A stretch of 64,000 nt of DNA from Phycisphaera sp. (GTDB taxonomy: Bacteria > Planctomycetota > Phycisphaerae > Phycisphaerales > SM1A02). A program made the translations under genes and the position numbers. The notes under the pieces were generated by a model. The model searched no databases. It had not been told where the DNA came from and saw nothing but the letters and a program-made list of their open reading frames with translations. The stretch covers positions 26,124 to 90,123 of the forward strand of contig WGMP01000022.1 of NCBI GenBank assembly GCA_016124975.1, in the 5' to 3' direction. Below, in pieces: positions 1 to 9,795 of this stretch (within the stretch, counting starts at the first letter, position 1; every line of letters begins with the position of its first letter).

Positions 1-519
1 TGCGACGGAGGTGCCCATGTCGACGAGCCCACCCGCCGCTGAATAGCGGTAGGCGCGCGCCGCGCACTGGTTGTGCCAGCCGAGGCCGACCATCGTCTGA
101 CCATCGCCCGAGACACCCCAGCAGCTGATCGCCGAAGCGTCGCAGCTGAAGCCGAAGTTTCCGATCAGGGTCGTCGTGCCAGTCGCGATCTCGTAGAACG
201 CGCCTTCCGTCTTGTTGTTCGCCGGGTTGATGACGGTGAAGCCGACGCGCGTGCCGTCGTCGCTGATGCCCGCGGTGCCCGCGCCGCCGTTGTTCGGCGA
301 GACGCCGCCGATGAAGGTCAGCCCCTGCTCCGCGGTCCAGTACCAGAACTGCGAGGTGTTGTAGCCCGCGACGATGCGGCCATCGGCCGACGCGTCGGCC
401 GGGTAGAGCCCGGGCATCCCGAGCAGGTGGAACGAGCCGGTCTTCTCACCAGCAGACACGGCGGACGCGACGGCGAGCGCGCAGGCACCCGCGACGGAAA
501 CGACTCGGCTCAGACGCAT
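1..519 (-). CDS. Secreted HAF-repeat-like protein (N-terminal part)
   Basis: The gene runs off the left edge, so only the first 173 codons are present. The start ATG at 519 opens a clear Sec signal peptide (MRLSRVVSVAGACALAVASA, cut near AVSAG). The mature part reads as a chain of short motifs such as ADGRIVAGYN, ISDDGTRVGF and VSGDGQTMVG. That pattern is typical of the HAF family of probable extracellular repeat proteins common in planctomycetes. The function is unknown. It is transcribed away from the decarboxylase gene that starts at 772, so 520-771 must hold both promoters. Confidence 0.72.
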   Translation of the reverse strand, partial: MRLSRVVSVAGACALAVASAVSAGEKTGSFHLLGMPGLYPADASADGRIVAGYNTSQFWYWTAEQGLTFIGGVSPNNGGAGTAGISDDGTRVGFTVINPANNKTEGAFYEIATGTTTLIGNFGFSCDASAISCWGVSGDGQTMVGLGWHNQCAARAYRYSAAGGLVDMGTSVA

Positions 520-771
520 GACGGACTCCGGCTTCGAGAGGTGATCTTTCTCAGGACAAACGAGACGGGCGGCGCGAAGACGAATCCGGGTTCAGCGCCT
601 CGGGTCACCGCCGCGAACCCCATCGAATCTACCTCTTCCGAGGCGTCATTTCACGCCCAATCGTGGGAATTCGCCTGAGAGATTCGGGGCCCGAGCGCGG
701 AAACCTCCCGTCCCCTCGGCTCCGCGACCCCGTGACGGTCGTGGCCGAGGGGCGAACCGAGGAGAAGTCGG

Positions 772-2595
772 ATGAGGCAGATGAGCCCCCAGGTTGCCGC
801 GTGGACCCAGGACCCCGTCACAGCGGCGGATGCCGTGGCGACGCTTGCCTGTTGGCCTGACCAGCTTGACCTCCGTGCCCTGCAGGCCGAGTTCGGCTCG
901 AACATCTGGATCGTGTCGGCCCCGCAGCTCGCGGCAAACCTCGCGGCGTGGGCGCGCGTGGCGGGTGCCGCGGCGCGCATCGCCTACCCCGTGAAGGCGA
1001 ACCCATCGCCCGCGGTGCTCGAGATCCTCGCATCGCTCGGGGCGAGCGCAGAGTGTGCGGCGCCTGCGGAACTCGCGCTCGCGCGGCGCGCCGGGTTCGC
1101 GCCCTCGCAGCTCGTCTACAACTCGCCCGTCGCGGACATCCGCACCGCCGCGGGCGTGCTTGCGCATGGCGGCACGGTGGTCGCCGATTCGCGCAGGTTC
1201 CTTGCCTCGCTCGATCTCCTCGCGGGCGAGATCGACCCCGACGGCGCACGCCACGCCGAACGCTGGCGTGCCGCGGGCGCGCGCGTCCTGCTGCGCGTGA
1301 ATCCAGACCTCGACATTCGCTACAAGAAGGACGAGGCCTGGAGCGAGCTCACCTCGCATGCGAAGAAGACGGGGAAGTTCGGCGTGCCGAGCGACGAGAT
1401 CGTGGACGCGGCGGCGGCGCTTCGCCACATCGCGCTCGACGGGCTCCACGCGCATGTCGGCACGCAGATGGACCACACGCAGCCGTTCGTCGACCTCGCG
1501 CGCCATCTCGCGGCGCTTGCGGACGCGATCCATGCGCGCACGGGAGCGCTCCCCCGCATCCTCGACCTCGGCGGCGGGCTCGGCATCCCCTTTACGCCCG
1601 CGGACCGCTTTCCCTCGATCGACGCCCTCGAGGCGACGCTCGCGCCGGAGCTCGACGCGCGCTTCGAGCACTGGTTCGAGCCTGGACACGCGCTCGTCGG
1701 CAACGCGGTGGCGCTGCTTGGCTCGATCGCAAGCGTGAAGAGCGTGCGCGGCAAGCGCTGGGCGATCGCCGACATCGGCACGGACCAGCTTGCGAAGATC
1801 ACGCTCCTCGACTGGCGCCACCAGGTGCGCGGGCCCGACGGTCGCCCGCTCCCCTTCACGGGCTCGGATTCCCTCGGCGGCCCGCTCTGCTTCTCGGGCG
1901 ACACGCTTCTGCCCGCGACGAACACGAGCGCGCTCGCCGAGGGCGACCCGATCCTCGTCGAACATGCGGGCGCCTACTGCGCGTCGCTTGCGAACACCTT
2001 CAACGGGCGCCGCGCGGGCGGAACGGTCGTGCTGCGCGACGACGGCGCCGTCGTGCGCACCTCCGCGGCCGCGGGCACGCTCGACGAACCGCTCGCCGCG
2101 ACGCACGCGTGGGGCCTCGCGAGCTCGCGCGAACCAGTCGATCCCGCCGCCGCGCCCGTCGACAGCGCGCGCGTCGCGCGGCTCTCGAGCAAGGTGCTGC
2201 GCGAAGACCTCTGCCACGAACGGTTCCGCCATGTCGGCGCCGTGCAGGTCGGCCCGCGCGCGTGGGAGTTCGAGTTCGATGTCTCGTCGCCCGTCGGCTT
2301 CGTGTCGATGCCGCTTGCGATCCGACTCGCGGGCGACGCCGCGATCGTCGCCGCGCTTCTCGACGCAGGCGAAGACACGAAGGCCTATCCCGTGTGGGGC
2401 ACCGAGCTCGCGCTCGCGATGCCGAAGCAGGTGCCGACGAATGCACCCGTGATCGTGCGCATCGAGCTTTCCGCCGCCGCTCGCGAAGGCGCGGGCGCGG
2501 AGAGCCATCGTCAATCGGTTCGATTCACGCTGAACGGTGGCGCGGCGGCGGGCACATTCGCGCTGGCCTACGACCGCGCGGCGAAGCGCGTCTGA
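772..2595 (+). CDS. LysA-like PLP decarboxylase with extra C-terminal domain
   Basis: This is a fold-type III PLP decarboxylase of the diaminopimelate/ornithine decarboxylase family. The PLP lysine is K75 in YPVKAN. HVGTQMDH and DLGGGLGIPF form the phosphate-binding region, and CFSGDTLL resembles the conserved Cys-x-Ser-x-Asp segment of the dimer active site. EPGH replaces the usual EPGR. The catalytic part ends near residue 430. About 170 further residues are not part of LysA and look like a separate alpha/beta domain, perhaps hotdog-like. AGGAGAAG lies six bases before the ATG at 772 and fixes the start. The substrate (diaminopimelate or another amino acid) cannot be told from sequence, and the length of 607 residues against about 420 for LysA argues against routine lysine synthesis. 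Confidence 0.8.
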   Translation: MRQMSPQVAAWTQDPVTAADAVATLACWPDQLDLRALQAEFGSNIWIVSAPQLAANLAAWARVAGAAARIAYPVKANPSPAVLEILASLGASAECAAPAELALARRAGFAPSQLVYNSPVADIRTAAGVLAHGGTVVADSRRFLASLDLLAGEIDPDGARHAERWRAAGARVLLRVNPDLDIRYKKDEAWSELTSHAKKTGKFGVPSDEIVDAAAALRHIALDGLHAHVGTQMDHTQPFVDLARHLAALADAIHARTGALPRILDLGGGLGIPFTPADRFPSIDALEATLAPELDARFEHWFEPGHALVGNAVALLGSIASVKSVRGKRWAIADIGTDQLAKITLLDWRHQVRGPDGRPLPFTGSDSLGGPLCFSGDTLLPATNTSALAEGDPILVEHAGAYCASLANTFNGRRAGGTVVLRDDGAVVRTSAAAGTLDEPLAATHAWGLASSREPVDPAAAPVDSARVARLSSKVLREDLCHERFRHVGAVQVGPRAWEFEFDVSSPVGFVSMPLAIRLAGDAAIVAALLDAGEDTKAYPVWGTELALAMPKQVPTNAPVIVRIELSAAAREGAGAESHRQSVRFTLNGGAAAGTFALAYDRAAKRV

Positions 2596-2691
2596 CGCGG
2601 CGGCGCACGAACGACTCGATGCCGCACCGGCATGGGAATCCACACTCCCATGCTGTACGAGTCAAACACATCAGCGCTCCTCGTTGCGTGA

Positions 2692-2712
2692 GCCGCACCA
2701 TCGTGGTGCGGC
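2692..2712 (+). terminator. Hairpin after the decarboxylase gene
   Basis: A perfect 9-bp stem (GCCGCACCA / TGGTGCGGC) with a TCG loop is followed by the weakly T-rich ATTCATTCTC. It lies 97 bases after the decarboxylase stop and before the secreted-protein gene, so it likely separates the two transcription units. Confidence 0.6.
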
Positions 2713-2814
2713 ATTCATTCTCACGCGATCGCTCTCGAGCGCGCGTGCCGGACGACCATGGAGTTCGACACCCGCTTCGAGGGACGACGCGACATTGCAA
2801 CCTGTGGAGCAAAC

Positions 2815-4971
2815 ATGCACACACGACACAAGCGCATCGAACATCGATGCGGCCCGCGATCCCATTCCCGCACCGCAGATCTCGGCGACACGCCTCGATC
2901 GAGGACATCGACCTCGCTGCTCGCATCACTGCTGGCGTTCTCCATGACGGCCACGCTCGTCGGCCGCGAGGCATCGGCGCAGTGCGGCAACGATCCCGTG
3001 CCGTCGGGAGTCACCGAGTCGCCTGCCAACGCGTTCTCCGTGGGCGAGTACGCCTTCGTCCACTCCTCGACCAATCTGCAGGGAAGAGCCGCGTTCCGCA
3101 AGATCGCGGCGGGCCTCTTCTGGAATCCCGTCGATGACTTCGGCACAGGCGTGCCGCGGGCGTTCGGCGCGTTCAGCAGCGCGGTCATTGTCAACAACCC
3201 GGATCCCGTCAACTCGACCACGGTCGAGATCCGCTACTACGACGCCGCCGGCACCCTGCGCGGGATGAGCGGGCCCCACACGATTCCAGCAAACGGAATG
3301 CATCGCGAGGACGCCCGCATCCTCGGCCCGAACGGGGGCGGATTCGGCTCGGCGCACATCGAGGTCGTCGATCCTCAGCAGAACGGCCCGATCGTGGGTT
3401 CCACGCTCCACTACTTCGACTCGATCGCGGTCCCGGGCTGGGGCGTCGTGGAGGATCCCGACAAGATCGTGCTTCCCTCGGGCAATGTGATGATCGCACC
3501 CGGCGAAGGTTCCTACCAGCAGCTGCAGGAGATTCCGGTGCAGGATGCCGGCAGCGGCGGAGTCGACTGGCGCGGCTGGCACTTCGCTGGTCCCTTCCGA
3601 TTCACCAACACCTCGGTGAACGACTTCGACAACGGATCGGCGCCCGTACTGATGGTCGCCAATCCGCACAGCGTCGATGTCAACGCGGACGTCGTGACAT
3701 TCCTCGTCGGACCGAACGGACTGATCTCGCTCCTCGGATCGACTCCGTACACGATCAATGCCAACGGCATGCTGGTGGAGACGGGGCTCTGGAACAACTT
3801 GAACCAGATTTCCGCAGGTTTCACAGGCCACTACGACTTTGACATTCTCGTCGCGATCCTCGCCCGCGACGGGGCCGGCAACCCGCTTCCGCTCGTCGGA
3901 GACGCACTCGTGATCGACGCGTTCGGCGACGACGACGACGGCACGGAGAACCGGAACCTCAACCTCGGGAAGCGCATGCGCATGGTCTCCATGTCGATCA
4001 GCGGCGCTCCGGGCGCGGCAGAGTCGGGAACCACGGGGCTCTCCTACAGGACCTACCTGTACGCTTCGGATGTCAGCACCTACGCGCCCTCGGACAATTC
4101 AGGGCCGATGATCCGAACGTCGATCAAGGTCGCAAACACGCGGTTCGATTGGACGGGCCCGCTCACGGTCGAGTACTTCGACCATGACGGCACTCTGATC
4201 GGAATCGACAGCGTCCAACACCCGCAGCTGCCGAACCTCGGTCTTGCGCCGGGAGGCACGCTCCACATCGGCCTCGGTGAAGCGCAGACGCCGAACTTCC
4301 CCAGGAACATGTGGAATGGCTCCGTCCGTGTGAGCGGCACCTGCGACCAGGAGCGGCTCATCGGCTGGACCGCGCGCGAGATCTGCGAGGCTCCCGCCTC
4401 CTGGCCGCGCAACTACCAGTTCTTCAAGGCCTACGGCGAGGAGATGACAGGTGCGAACGGCAACGAGCCGGGCATCGGCGGCATTCCGATCCAGCTCGCA
4501 GACGGCACGCCCGCGGCGCGGCGCGTGGCATCGCTTGTCAAGTGGAGGACCTCGGGCACACCGAACTTCTGGCCCGGATACACCACGTTCACCGCGGGGT
4601 TCTTCGCTTCGAACACTGGCGAGTACCTCTACCGCTTCCATCAGCCCGGTGGCACCGAGGCGACCAATCTCGCGCCACAGCCCTTCGATGGAGTCTCGTT
4701 CGGCGCCTCGAGCCTGACCTACGAGGACTCGGATCCCGCTCCGTATGGACCGCTTGCGCTCCTCTCCGGCATGGGCAGCGGAAAGGTCGACGTGATCTCG
4801 CCATTCAGCTTCACGCACGGAATCAACGTGCTGGGCGGAGTGCCGGCCACCTATGAGATCGGTGCGTTCGCACGCCGATACCTCGGACCTGGCGACATCA
4901 TCGTGCCGGGCGGTGCGGATGAAGACGCGGGCGACGGCATCCGAGAGTCGGAATCGGATCGCCTCGACTGA
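2815..4971 (+). CDS. Large secreted protein of unknown function
   Basis: The ATG at 2815 gives 718 residues. A basic N-terminus is followed by a hydrophobic stretch (LLASLLAFSMTATLVG) and a likely cleavage at EASAQC, so the protein is exported. An upstream in-frame ATG at 2758 would add 19 residues without improving the signal. The mature part is rich in Gly, Asn, Asp and aromatic residues, with beta-type segments such as TTVEIRYYDAAG and LTVEYFDHDGTLIG that look like repeated beta-sandwich units. I recognise no catalytic motif and no dockerin tail. The C-terminus is acidic (GGADEDAGDGIRESESD). It may be a surface or extracellular structural protein. Confidence 0.75.
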   Translation: MHTRHKRIEHRCGPRSHSRTADLGDTPRSRTSTSLLASLLAFSMTATLVGREASAQCGNDPVPSGVTESPANAFSVGEYAFVHSSTNLQGRAAFRKIAAGLFWNPVDDFGTGVPRAFGAFSSAVIVNNPDPVNSTTVEIRYYDAAGTLRGMSGPHTIPANGMHREDARILGPNGGGFGSAHIEVVDPQQNGPIVGSTLHYFDSIAVPGWGVVEDPDKIVLPSGNVMIAPGEGSYQQLQEIPVQDAGSGGVDWRGWHFAGPFRFTNTSVNDFDNGSAPVLMVANPHSVDVNADVVTFLVGPNGLISLLGSTPYTINANGMLVETGLWNNLNQISAGFTGHYDFDILVAILARDGAGNPLPLVGDALVIDAFGDDDDGTENRNLNLGKRMRMVSMSISGAPGAAESGTTGLSYRTYLYASDVSTYAPSDNSGPMIRTSIKVANTRFDWTGPLTVEYFDHDGTLIGIDSVQHPQLPNLGLAPGGTLHIGLGEAQTPNFPRNMWNGSVRVSGTCDQERLIGWTAREICEAPASWPRNYQFFKAYGEEMTGANGNEPGIGGIPIQLADGTPAARRVASLVKWRTSGTPNFWPGYTTFTAGFFASNTGEYLYRFHQPGGTEATNLAPQPFDGVSFGASSLTYEDSDPAPYGPLALLSGMGSGKVDVISPFSFTHGINVLGGVPATYEIGAFARRYLGPGDIIVPGGADEDAGDGIRESESDRLD

Positions 4972-5743
4972 GCAGTCTCCGCCTCACAGCGGAACCAAGT
5001 GCAGGCCGCGGAGTCGGGTCACGCCGACTCCGCGGCCCTGCGTTCGCGGGTGCCGGCTCCCTCGCAGGTAGAAGCGAGCACGGCGCGGTCGCGGCGTGGC
5101 ACTGATCTTCTGAGAATCTGCGCCACGCCGTGTACGGCCCTGTCTCCCGCGGGCTCAACATCTCTTGAGCCGCGTCGACAGGATCGCGGCAACCGTTCCC
5201 ACGCACCCGCCCCACGGCACCCCAGTTGCGTCCCGCCGCGACTCGATCCATGCGCTCGGCGCGCGCGCCATCCCCCCGATCTCGAGCAAACATGAACGCG
5301 AGAAGCATGGACACCGACCCTGGCGGCAACGGCCGCGGCGCTCCTCGCGGCCTTCGGCGCAGGATTCGCCGCGGCTCCTCGACATCGATCGCCACGCTTG
5401 GCGCGCTGAGCCAGGACCTCGTTGGCGACGCAACCGCGGAGACGGCTTCCCACAGCCCCCCGCAGGAGACCGCGGAGGCCGACGACGGCTCAGCCACCAC
5501 AAGGAGCGCGGGGTTCGCGCCTCGGTGCCGCGGGCCGCGGGATCTCGCGACGCACATCGACCCCGACCCCACCCAGGATGGCGACTCGGACGGCGAGCCG
5601 GACAGCAACTCCAGCAACTCCAACACGAGACCTGACAGATGAGCACATGTCACTCGAATCCAACGCTGGGAAACCGCCGCGGGGTCGGCGCGCGCCGCCC
5701 GCGCGGCGCAACCACTCTCAAGTCCACTCGCTACCTTAGAGAG
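4972..5743. other. 772-base stretch without a convincing gene
   Basis: After the terminator hairpin no frame looks like a normal gene. On the plus strand near 5313-5390 one frame spells a signal-peptide-like Ala/Leu run (TLAATAAALLAAFGAGFAAA). It has no start codon before an in-frame stop upstream, and it ends at a TGA after LAR. Another frame at 5226-5642 ends in an Asp/Ser/Asn-rich tail. This is compatible with a frameshifted remnant of a small secreted protein plus the promoter of the sigma-factor gene. Confidence 0.4.
5001..5040 (+). terminator. Long hairpin after the secreted-protein gene
   Basis: GGCCGCGGAGTCGG (5004-5017) pairs perfectly with CCGACTCCGCGGCC (5024-5037) around a six-base loop. 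There is no T-tract, so termination is likely but not certain. It lies 32 bases after the stop codon at 4971. Confidence 0.6.
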
Positions 5744-6337
5744 GTGAACGCGGAGCCTCCGTCCGACTCCATTCTCGTCGAGCGTGCGCTGCAAGGCGAT
5801 CAGGCCGCGTGGAGCGCCATCGTCGAGCGCTACGGCGGCCTTGCATACGCGACCGCGCGCCGCACCGGGCTCGGCCGCGCGGAGTGCGAGGATGTCGTTC
5901 AGTCGGTCTTCGTCGCCCTCGTCCGCTCGCTTGGAAGCGTGCGCGACGCCGAAAGCCTGGCCGCGTGGATCAGCACCTCTGCACGCCGCGCAGCGTGGCG
6001 CGTCGGGCGAACGATCCGTGCATCGCCGACCCGGCCTCTGATCGAGGACTCCCCCGCCTTCCCGGCGCGGCGCGACGGGACGGACGCCGCCGACGCGGTC
6101 GCGGCCGAGGAACGCGGAGCGGTCATCCGAGCCGCGCTCGATTCGATCGACGATCGCTGCCGTCACTTGCTGCAAGCGCTCTTCCTCGGGGCCCGCGAGC
6201 CCGATTATCGGGCCATTGGCGAGCGTTTCGGCATCGCCCTGAACTCGGTCGGCCCCATCCGGAACCGCTGCCTCAGGCGACTCCTCAAGGCGCTCGAGGA
6301 TCTCGGCTTCGATCCCTCGCCCGGGCAACCTCTCTGA
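5744..6337 (+). CDS. ECF RNA polymerase sigma factor
   Basis: The GTG at 5744 is preferred because homology begins just after it. It gives 197 residues. Region 2 is visible in ALQGDQAAWSAIVERYGGLAY and in ECEDVVQSVFVALVRSL, the -10 reading helices. Region 4 follows in DDRCRHLLQALFLGAREPDY and IGERFGIALNSVGPIRNRCL, the helix-turn-helix that reads the -35 box. It starts a co-directional set (possible anti-sigma partner, CHAT protein, subtilase), so it probably controls that set. An upstream ATG at 5639 is open in the same frame but adds an unlikely basic leader. No clear Shine-Dalgarno sequence supports either start. Confidence 0.88.
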   Translation: MNAEPPSDSILVERALQGDQAAWSAIVERYGGLAYATARRTGLGRAECEDVVQSVFVALVRSLGSVRDAESLAAWISTSARRAAWRVGRTIRASPTRPLIEDSPAFPARRDGTDAADAVAAEERGAVIRAALDSIDDRCRHLLQALFLGAREPDYRAIGERFGIALNSVGPIRNRCLRRLLKALEDLGFDPSPGQPL

Positions 6338-6430
6338 AGCCGAATGGCACTCGATGTGAAATCAGCGGACCTGCGTGGGAACCGTGTACGGACTGGCCGC
6401 AGGCTGTCTCCTTTCCCCTGAGGGTCCCCC

Positions 6431-7108
6431 ATGGAGAGCACCAACCAACCCAATTCCCAGATGCCGTCCGACTCGAACGATGCTGAGCGCGTGCTTCAGG
6501 CCTTGCTTGGCCGCGCCTCGCCCGAGGAGTTGGCCGCCGTTCGGGCGCTGCTCGCGAACAGCCCCGAACTCGCCCGCACCGCCCGCGTCCTTCGCGACCT
6601 GCTCGACGAGATGCCGGTGATCGCTCGGGAAGGCTTCGAGCCGACGCCCACCGCGGTGCTTGAGCGCGCCAAGGCGCTCGCGAGCCTTCTCCCGAAGCGT
6701 CCGAACTGGTTCGACCGCCTGAAGGCCGAAGTGCTCGCACGCATCGATGCGGCCGGGGCCGACCTCGCGGCAGGTCTCGCCCCCGCACCCGCGCTTCGCG
6801 GCGGGCAGCAGCGCACGCTGAGCAGCTTCCGCGGCGGCGGGCTGCGCATCGACGCAGAATCGACGCGGGCAGGCGATGGGGCGTATGTCCTGCGCATCCA
6901 GCTGGATGCGGACGACGCCGACTCGCTCGCCGGCGACTTTGCGGTGCTCGACGCCACGAGCGGAGCCGTGCTCGCCAGCGGCGTCGTCGACGACAATGGT
7001 GCCGCGCGCGCCGCGATTCCCGCAGCTCTGTCGCCCTCGCATGTCGTCGAGATCGCGGTTCAGTGCCGGGGACGCACCGTCGTCGCAGCGGAGGTTCCGC
7101 TGGCATGA
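6431..7108 (+). CDS. Possible anti-sigma partner (unknown family)
   Basis: A cytosolic protein of 225 residues with no signal peptide or membrane segment. The N-terminal half is helical and includes SPEELAAVRALLANSPELAR and VLRDLLDEMP. The C-terminal half is beta-rich (VLRIQLDADDADSLAGDFAV, GAVLASGVVDDNG). I do not recognise a family. It starts 93 bases after the sigma-factor gene, and its stop overlaps the CHAT start by ATGA, so it is translationally coupled to it. A role in holding or sensing for the sigma factor is inferred from position only; no zinc-binding HxxxCxxC motif is present. Confidence 0.75.
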   Translation: MESTNQPNSQMPSDSNDAERVLQALLGRASPEELAAVRALLANSPELARTARVLRDLLDEMPVIAREGFEPTPTAVLERAKALASLLPKRPNWFDRLKAEVLARIDAAGADLAAGLAPAPALRGGQQRTLSSFRGGGLRIDAESTRAGDGAYVLRIQLDADDADSLAGDFAVLDATSGAVLASGVVDDNGAARAAIPAALSPSHVVEIAVQCRGRTVVAAEVPLA

Positions 7109-9768
7109 GCGGCGCGCACGCCAACACCCTCGCGCATGAGTGCGCGGAGTTCGAGCGGCTCTCGCTCTCGGATCCGACGCGCGCGGTGGCCGAAGGCGAT
7201 GCGCTCCTTGCGCGCCTCCGCGCGCTCGACGACCCGCAGGGCTTCTCGACCGTGTCGCGGGCGCTGATCATCGCGCTGCCCCATGTCGGCGCGCCGCAGG
7301 AAGCGATCCGACGCGCCGCGGCTGCGAGGCGATTCGCGCGCGGTCGTGCGCCCGCAGAGGCCGCACGCGTCCTGATCGCAGCCATGCACCCGCGCGCTCG
7401 GCTTGGAAACCTGCGTGGTGCCATGCGCGCAGGCGAGCGGGCCGTGCGCGAGCTCGAGGTGCTGGGCGAGCACGCGCTTGTCGCGCGCGCCGAACTCAAT
7501 CTCGCGAATGTCGCCAAGGCGCTCGGTCAGCCGCAGCGCGCGGTCGCGATTATGCGCCGCGTCCTCGAGCGGGGCGACGCCATCGCGCCGATCCGCGGGC
7601 AGGCGCTCAACGCCCTTGGCGAGGCGTGCGTGCAGGCCGCCGACCTGCCTGCGGCGCGCGCGGCGTTCGAAGAGGCCCTCGCCGTGTTCACGCGCCAGGA
7701 ACACGCCTTCGCCTGCGCCGTGGTGGCCGGCAACCTCGCGGACACCGCCGCCCGCGCGGGTGAGATCGAAGAGGCGCTGCGCGGCTTCCGCGATGCCCGC
7801 GAGCGCTTCGCAGCGCTCGGGGCGCATGCCGAGGCCTCGCGCAACGCGATCGAGGAGGCGACGCTCCTTGGGTTCAGCGGGTTCCTCGCCGATGCGCGCG
7901 ACCGCGCCCGCGACGCAGGCGCCCTTGCCGACCAGCACGGCCTTGCGGCCGAGAGCGCCCGAGCGAGACTCGTCGTGGGCAGCTCGCTTCTCGCTGCATC
8001 CGATCCGCTGGCAGCCGAAGTGCAGCTCGTCGACGCCGAGCGCCGCTTTGTCGCGATGGGCGACGCCGCGTCCGGCGCGCAGGCACTGACATTGCTCGCG
8101 CGCTGCGTGCGCGAGACCGACGCCGCGCGCGCGGCATCATGCGCAGACTCCGCGGTGGCGGCGGCGCGCAAGGCGGCCGCCCCCATCGAGCTCGCGTCGG
8201 CCCTCTCGGTGCGCGCCGCCCTCCGTGCTGCGCCTGCCGACGGCGAGGCTGACGCCTCCGAGGCCGTCGAGATCGCGGAGTCGCTCGGAATTCCTGCGCT
8301 GCGCGCTGAATCGCGCTCTGTGCGCGCGGCGGTCTCCCGACGCAGCGGCGCGACCGAACGCGCCATCGCCGACGCGCGCATCGCGCTCTCGGAGGTCGAG
8401 CGCACGCACCGTTCGCTCGAACTCGCGCGCACGCGCCGAGCGTTCCTCGCGCACCGCTCGGACATCGCCGCCGAGCTCGCGGCATCGCTCGTCGATGCAG
8501 GTTCGCCCGACGCGCTCGAGGAGGCATTCGATGCGCTCGACCGCTGCCGCAGCCTCGCGATCCTCGATGCGATCCTCCGTCCCACGCAGTCATCCGAGAC
8601 GCCGCGGATGCAGGCGCTCGACACGCGCGTGCACGAGCTTCTCGCCGGGCTCGATCCGCGCATTTCTCGACCGTCGGCGGCCGACGCCGCGCGCGTCGAC
8701 CGCGACGCGCAACGCGCCGAGCTCGATCGCGCACTCGCCGAGCGCCGCGCCGAGCCCAGTCCGCACGCAGCCTCCGGCCGCGCGCTGTCCGCGCCCTGCG
8801 TCGCGCTCCTTGCGCACGACGGACGACTCTCGCTCCTCGCGCGCATGCCCGACGGCTCAACGCGCGCGCGCACGCACGAAACCGATCTGGTCGCGCTCGC
8901 GGGCCTCGAGTCCGAGTTCTCCTTCGAGGTCGCGCGACGCCTGCAGGGCGCAACGAGCGCGCGTGCCCTGCAGGCGGGCCGACGCGCGGCTGAAGCGCTG
9001 CGTGCGGCGATCCATCCGGCGTTCAGCGACCTGCTCGACGGCTGGTGCGGCACCGTGGTGGTGCTCCAGTCGCCCGCGATCGCACGCATTCCCGCCGCGA
9101 TCCTCTGCGACGACTCGCAGGATGCCTGCCTCGCGCCTTCGCTCGAGGTGGCGCGGCTCCTCGACCAGCCCGCACGCAGCGACGGCGGCCAGAGCGCGCT
9201 GGTCGTGGCCGTGCACGATGCGTCGACGCCCGGAATCGCTCGCGAAGGCGAGGAGATCGCACGCAGGCTCGCGACGCACATGCCCACCGCGCGTCTCGAC
9301 GGCGCCGACGCGACCCGCGCGCGCTTCGTCGACGCGCTCTCGCGCGCCTCGGTCGCTCATGTGGCGTGTCACGGCGTCTTCCCGCCCGATGCGCCCAACC
9401 TCGCGGGACTCGTGATCGCCGACGGCTGGTTCACGGCGCGCGACGCGCACGCGCTCGCGACGGCGCCCGAGGAGGTCGTGCTCAGCGGCTGCGTGACCGC
9501 TGCATCCGCCCGCCAGGACGGCGAGGAGTGGATGGGCCTCGTGCGCGGCTTCGCCGCCGCGGGAACGCGGCGCATGGCGGCGAGCCTGTGGCCCGTCGAC
9601 GACGCCGCCACTGCATCGTTCATGGAACGCCTCTACTCGCATGGCCCGGCGCCGTGTCGGGCCCTCTCGGGGCTCGCGCGCGAGCTTCGCGCCGAGGGCG
9701 AGCATCCTGCCGTCTGGGGTGCCTTCTGCACCATCGGCGGCGCATCCACCCATTTCGTTCACAGCTAG
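7105..9768 (+). CDS. TPR-CHAT caspase-like protease
   Basis: The protein has 887 residues and starts at the ATG of an ATGA overlap. Residues 1 to about 550 are tandem helical repeats of the TPR type (for example ALNALGEACVQAADLPAARA). The C-terminal third is a CHAT domain, with the caspase-type dyad visible as His756 in HVACHG and Cys796 in VLSGCVTA. SLWPVDDAATASFMERLY is the usual CHAT end motif. CHAT domains are cysteine peptidases that TPR partners often switch on. The two neighbours downstream are exported subtilases, so the CHAT protein would act in the cytosol upstream of them, perhaps on the sigma or anti-sigma pair. That link is inference. Confidence 0.88.
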   Translation: MSGAHANTLAHECAEFERLSLSDPTRAVAEGDALLARLRALDDPQGFSTVSRALIIALPHVGAPQEAIRRAAAARRFARGRAPAEAARVLIAAMHPRARLGNLRGAMRAGERAVRELEVLGEHALVARAELNLANVAKALGQPQRAVAIMRRVLERGDAIAPIRGQALNALGEACVQAADLPAARAAFEEALAVFTRQEHAFACAVVAGNLADTAARAGEIEEALRGFRDARERFAALGAHAEASRNAIEEATLLGFSGFLADARDRARDAGALADQHGLAAESARARLVVGSSLLAASDPLAAEVQLVDAERRFVAMGDAASGAQALTLLARCVRETDAARAASCADSAVAAARKAAAPIELASALSVRAALRAAPADGEADASEAVEIAESLGIPALRAESRSVRAAVSRRSGATERAIADARIALSEVERTHRSLELARTRRAFLAHRSDIAAELAASLVDAGSPDALEEAFDALDRCRSLAILDAILRPTQSSETPRMQALDTRVHELLAGLDPRISRPSAADAARVDRDAQRAELDRALAERRAEPSPHAASGRALSAPCVALLAHDGRLSLLARMPDGSTRARTHETDLVALAGLESEFSFEVARRLQGATSARALQAGRRAAEALRAAIHPAFSDLLDGWCGTVVVLQSPAIARIPAAILCDDSQDACLAPSLEVARLLDQPARSDGGQSALVVAVHDASTPGIAREGEEIARRLATHMPTARLDGADATRARFVDALSRASVAHVACHGVFPPDAPNLAGLVIADGWFTARDAHALATAPEEVVLSGCVTAASARQDGEEWMGLVRGFAAAGTRRMAASLWPVDDAATASFMERLYSHGPAPCRALSGLARELRAEGEHPAVWGAFCTIGGASTHFVHS

Positions 9769-9795
9769 TCAGTTCATCAAACAGGAGATCAAGAC

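Noticed and set aside
646..2643. Long open frame on the minus strand covering the decarboxylase gene
   Set aside because: Its sequence is Arg/Ala-rich without domain motifs and mirrors the plus-strand gene, which has a ribosome-binding site and family motifs. Long shadow frames are expected at this GC content.
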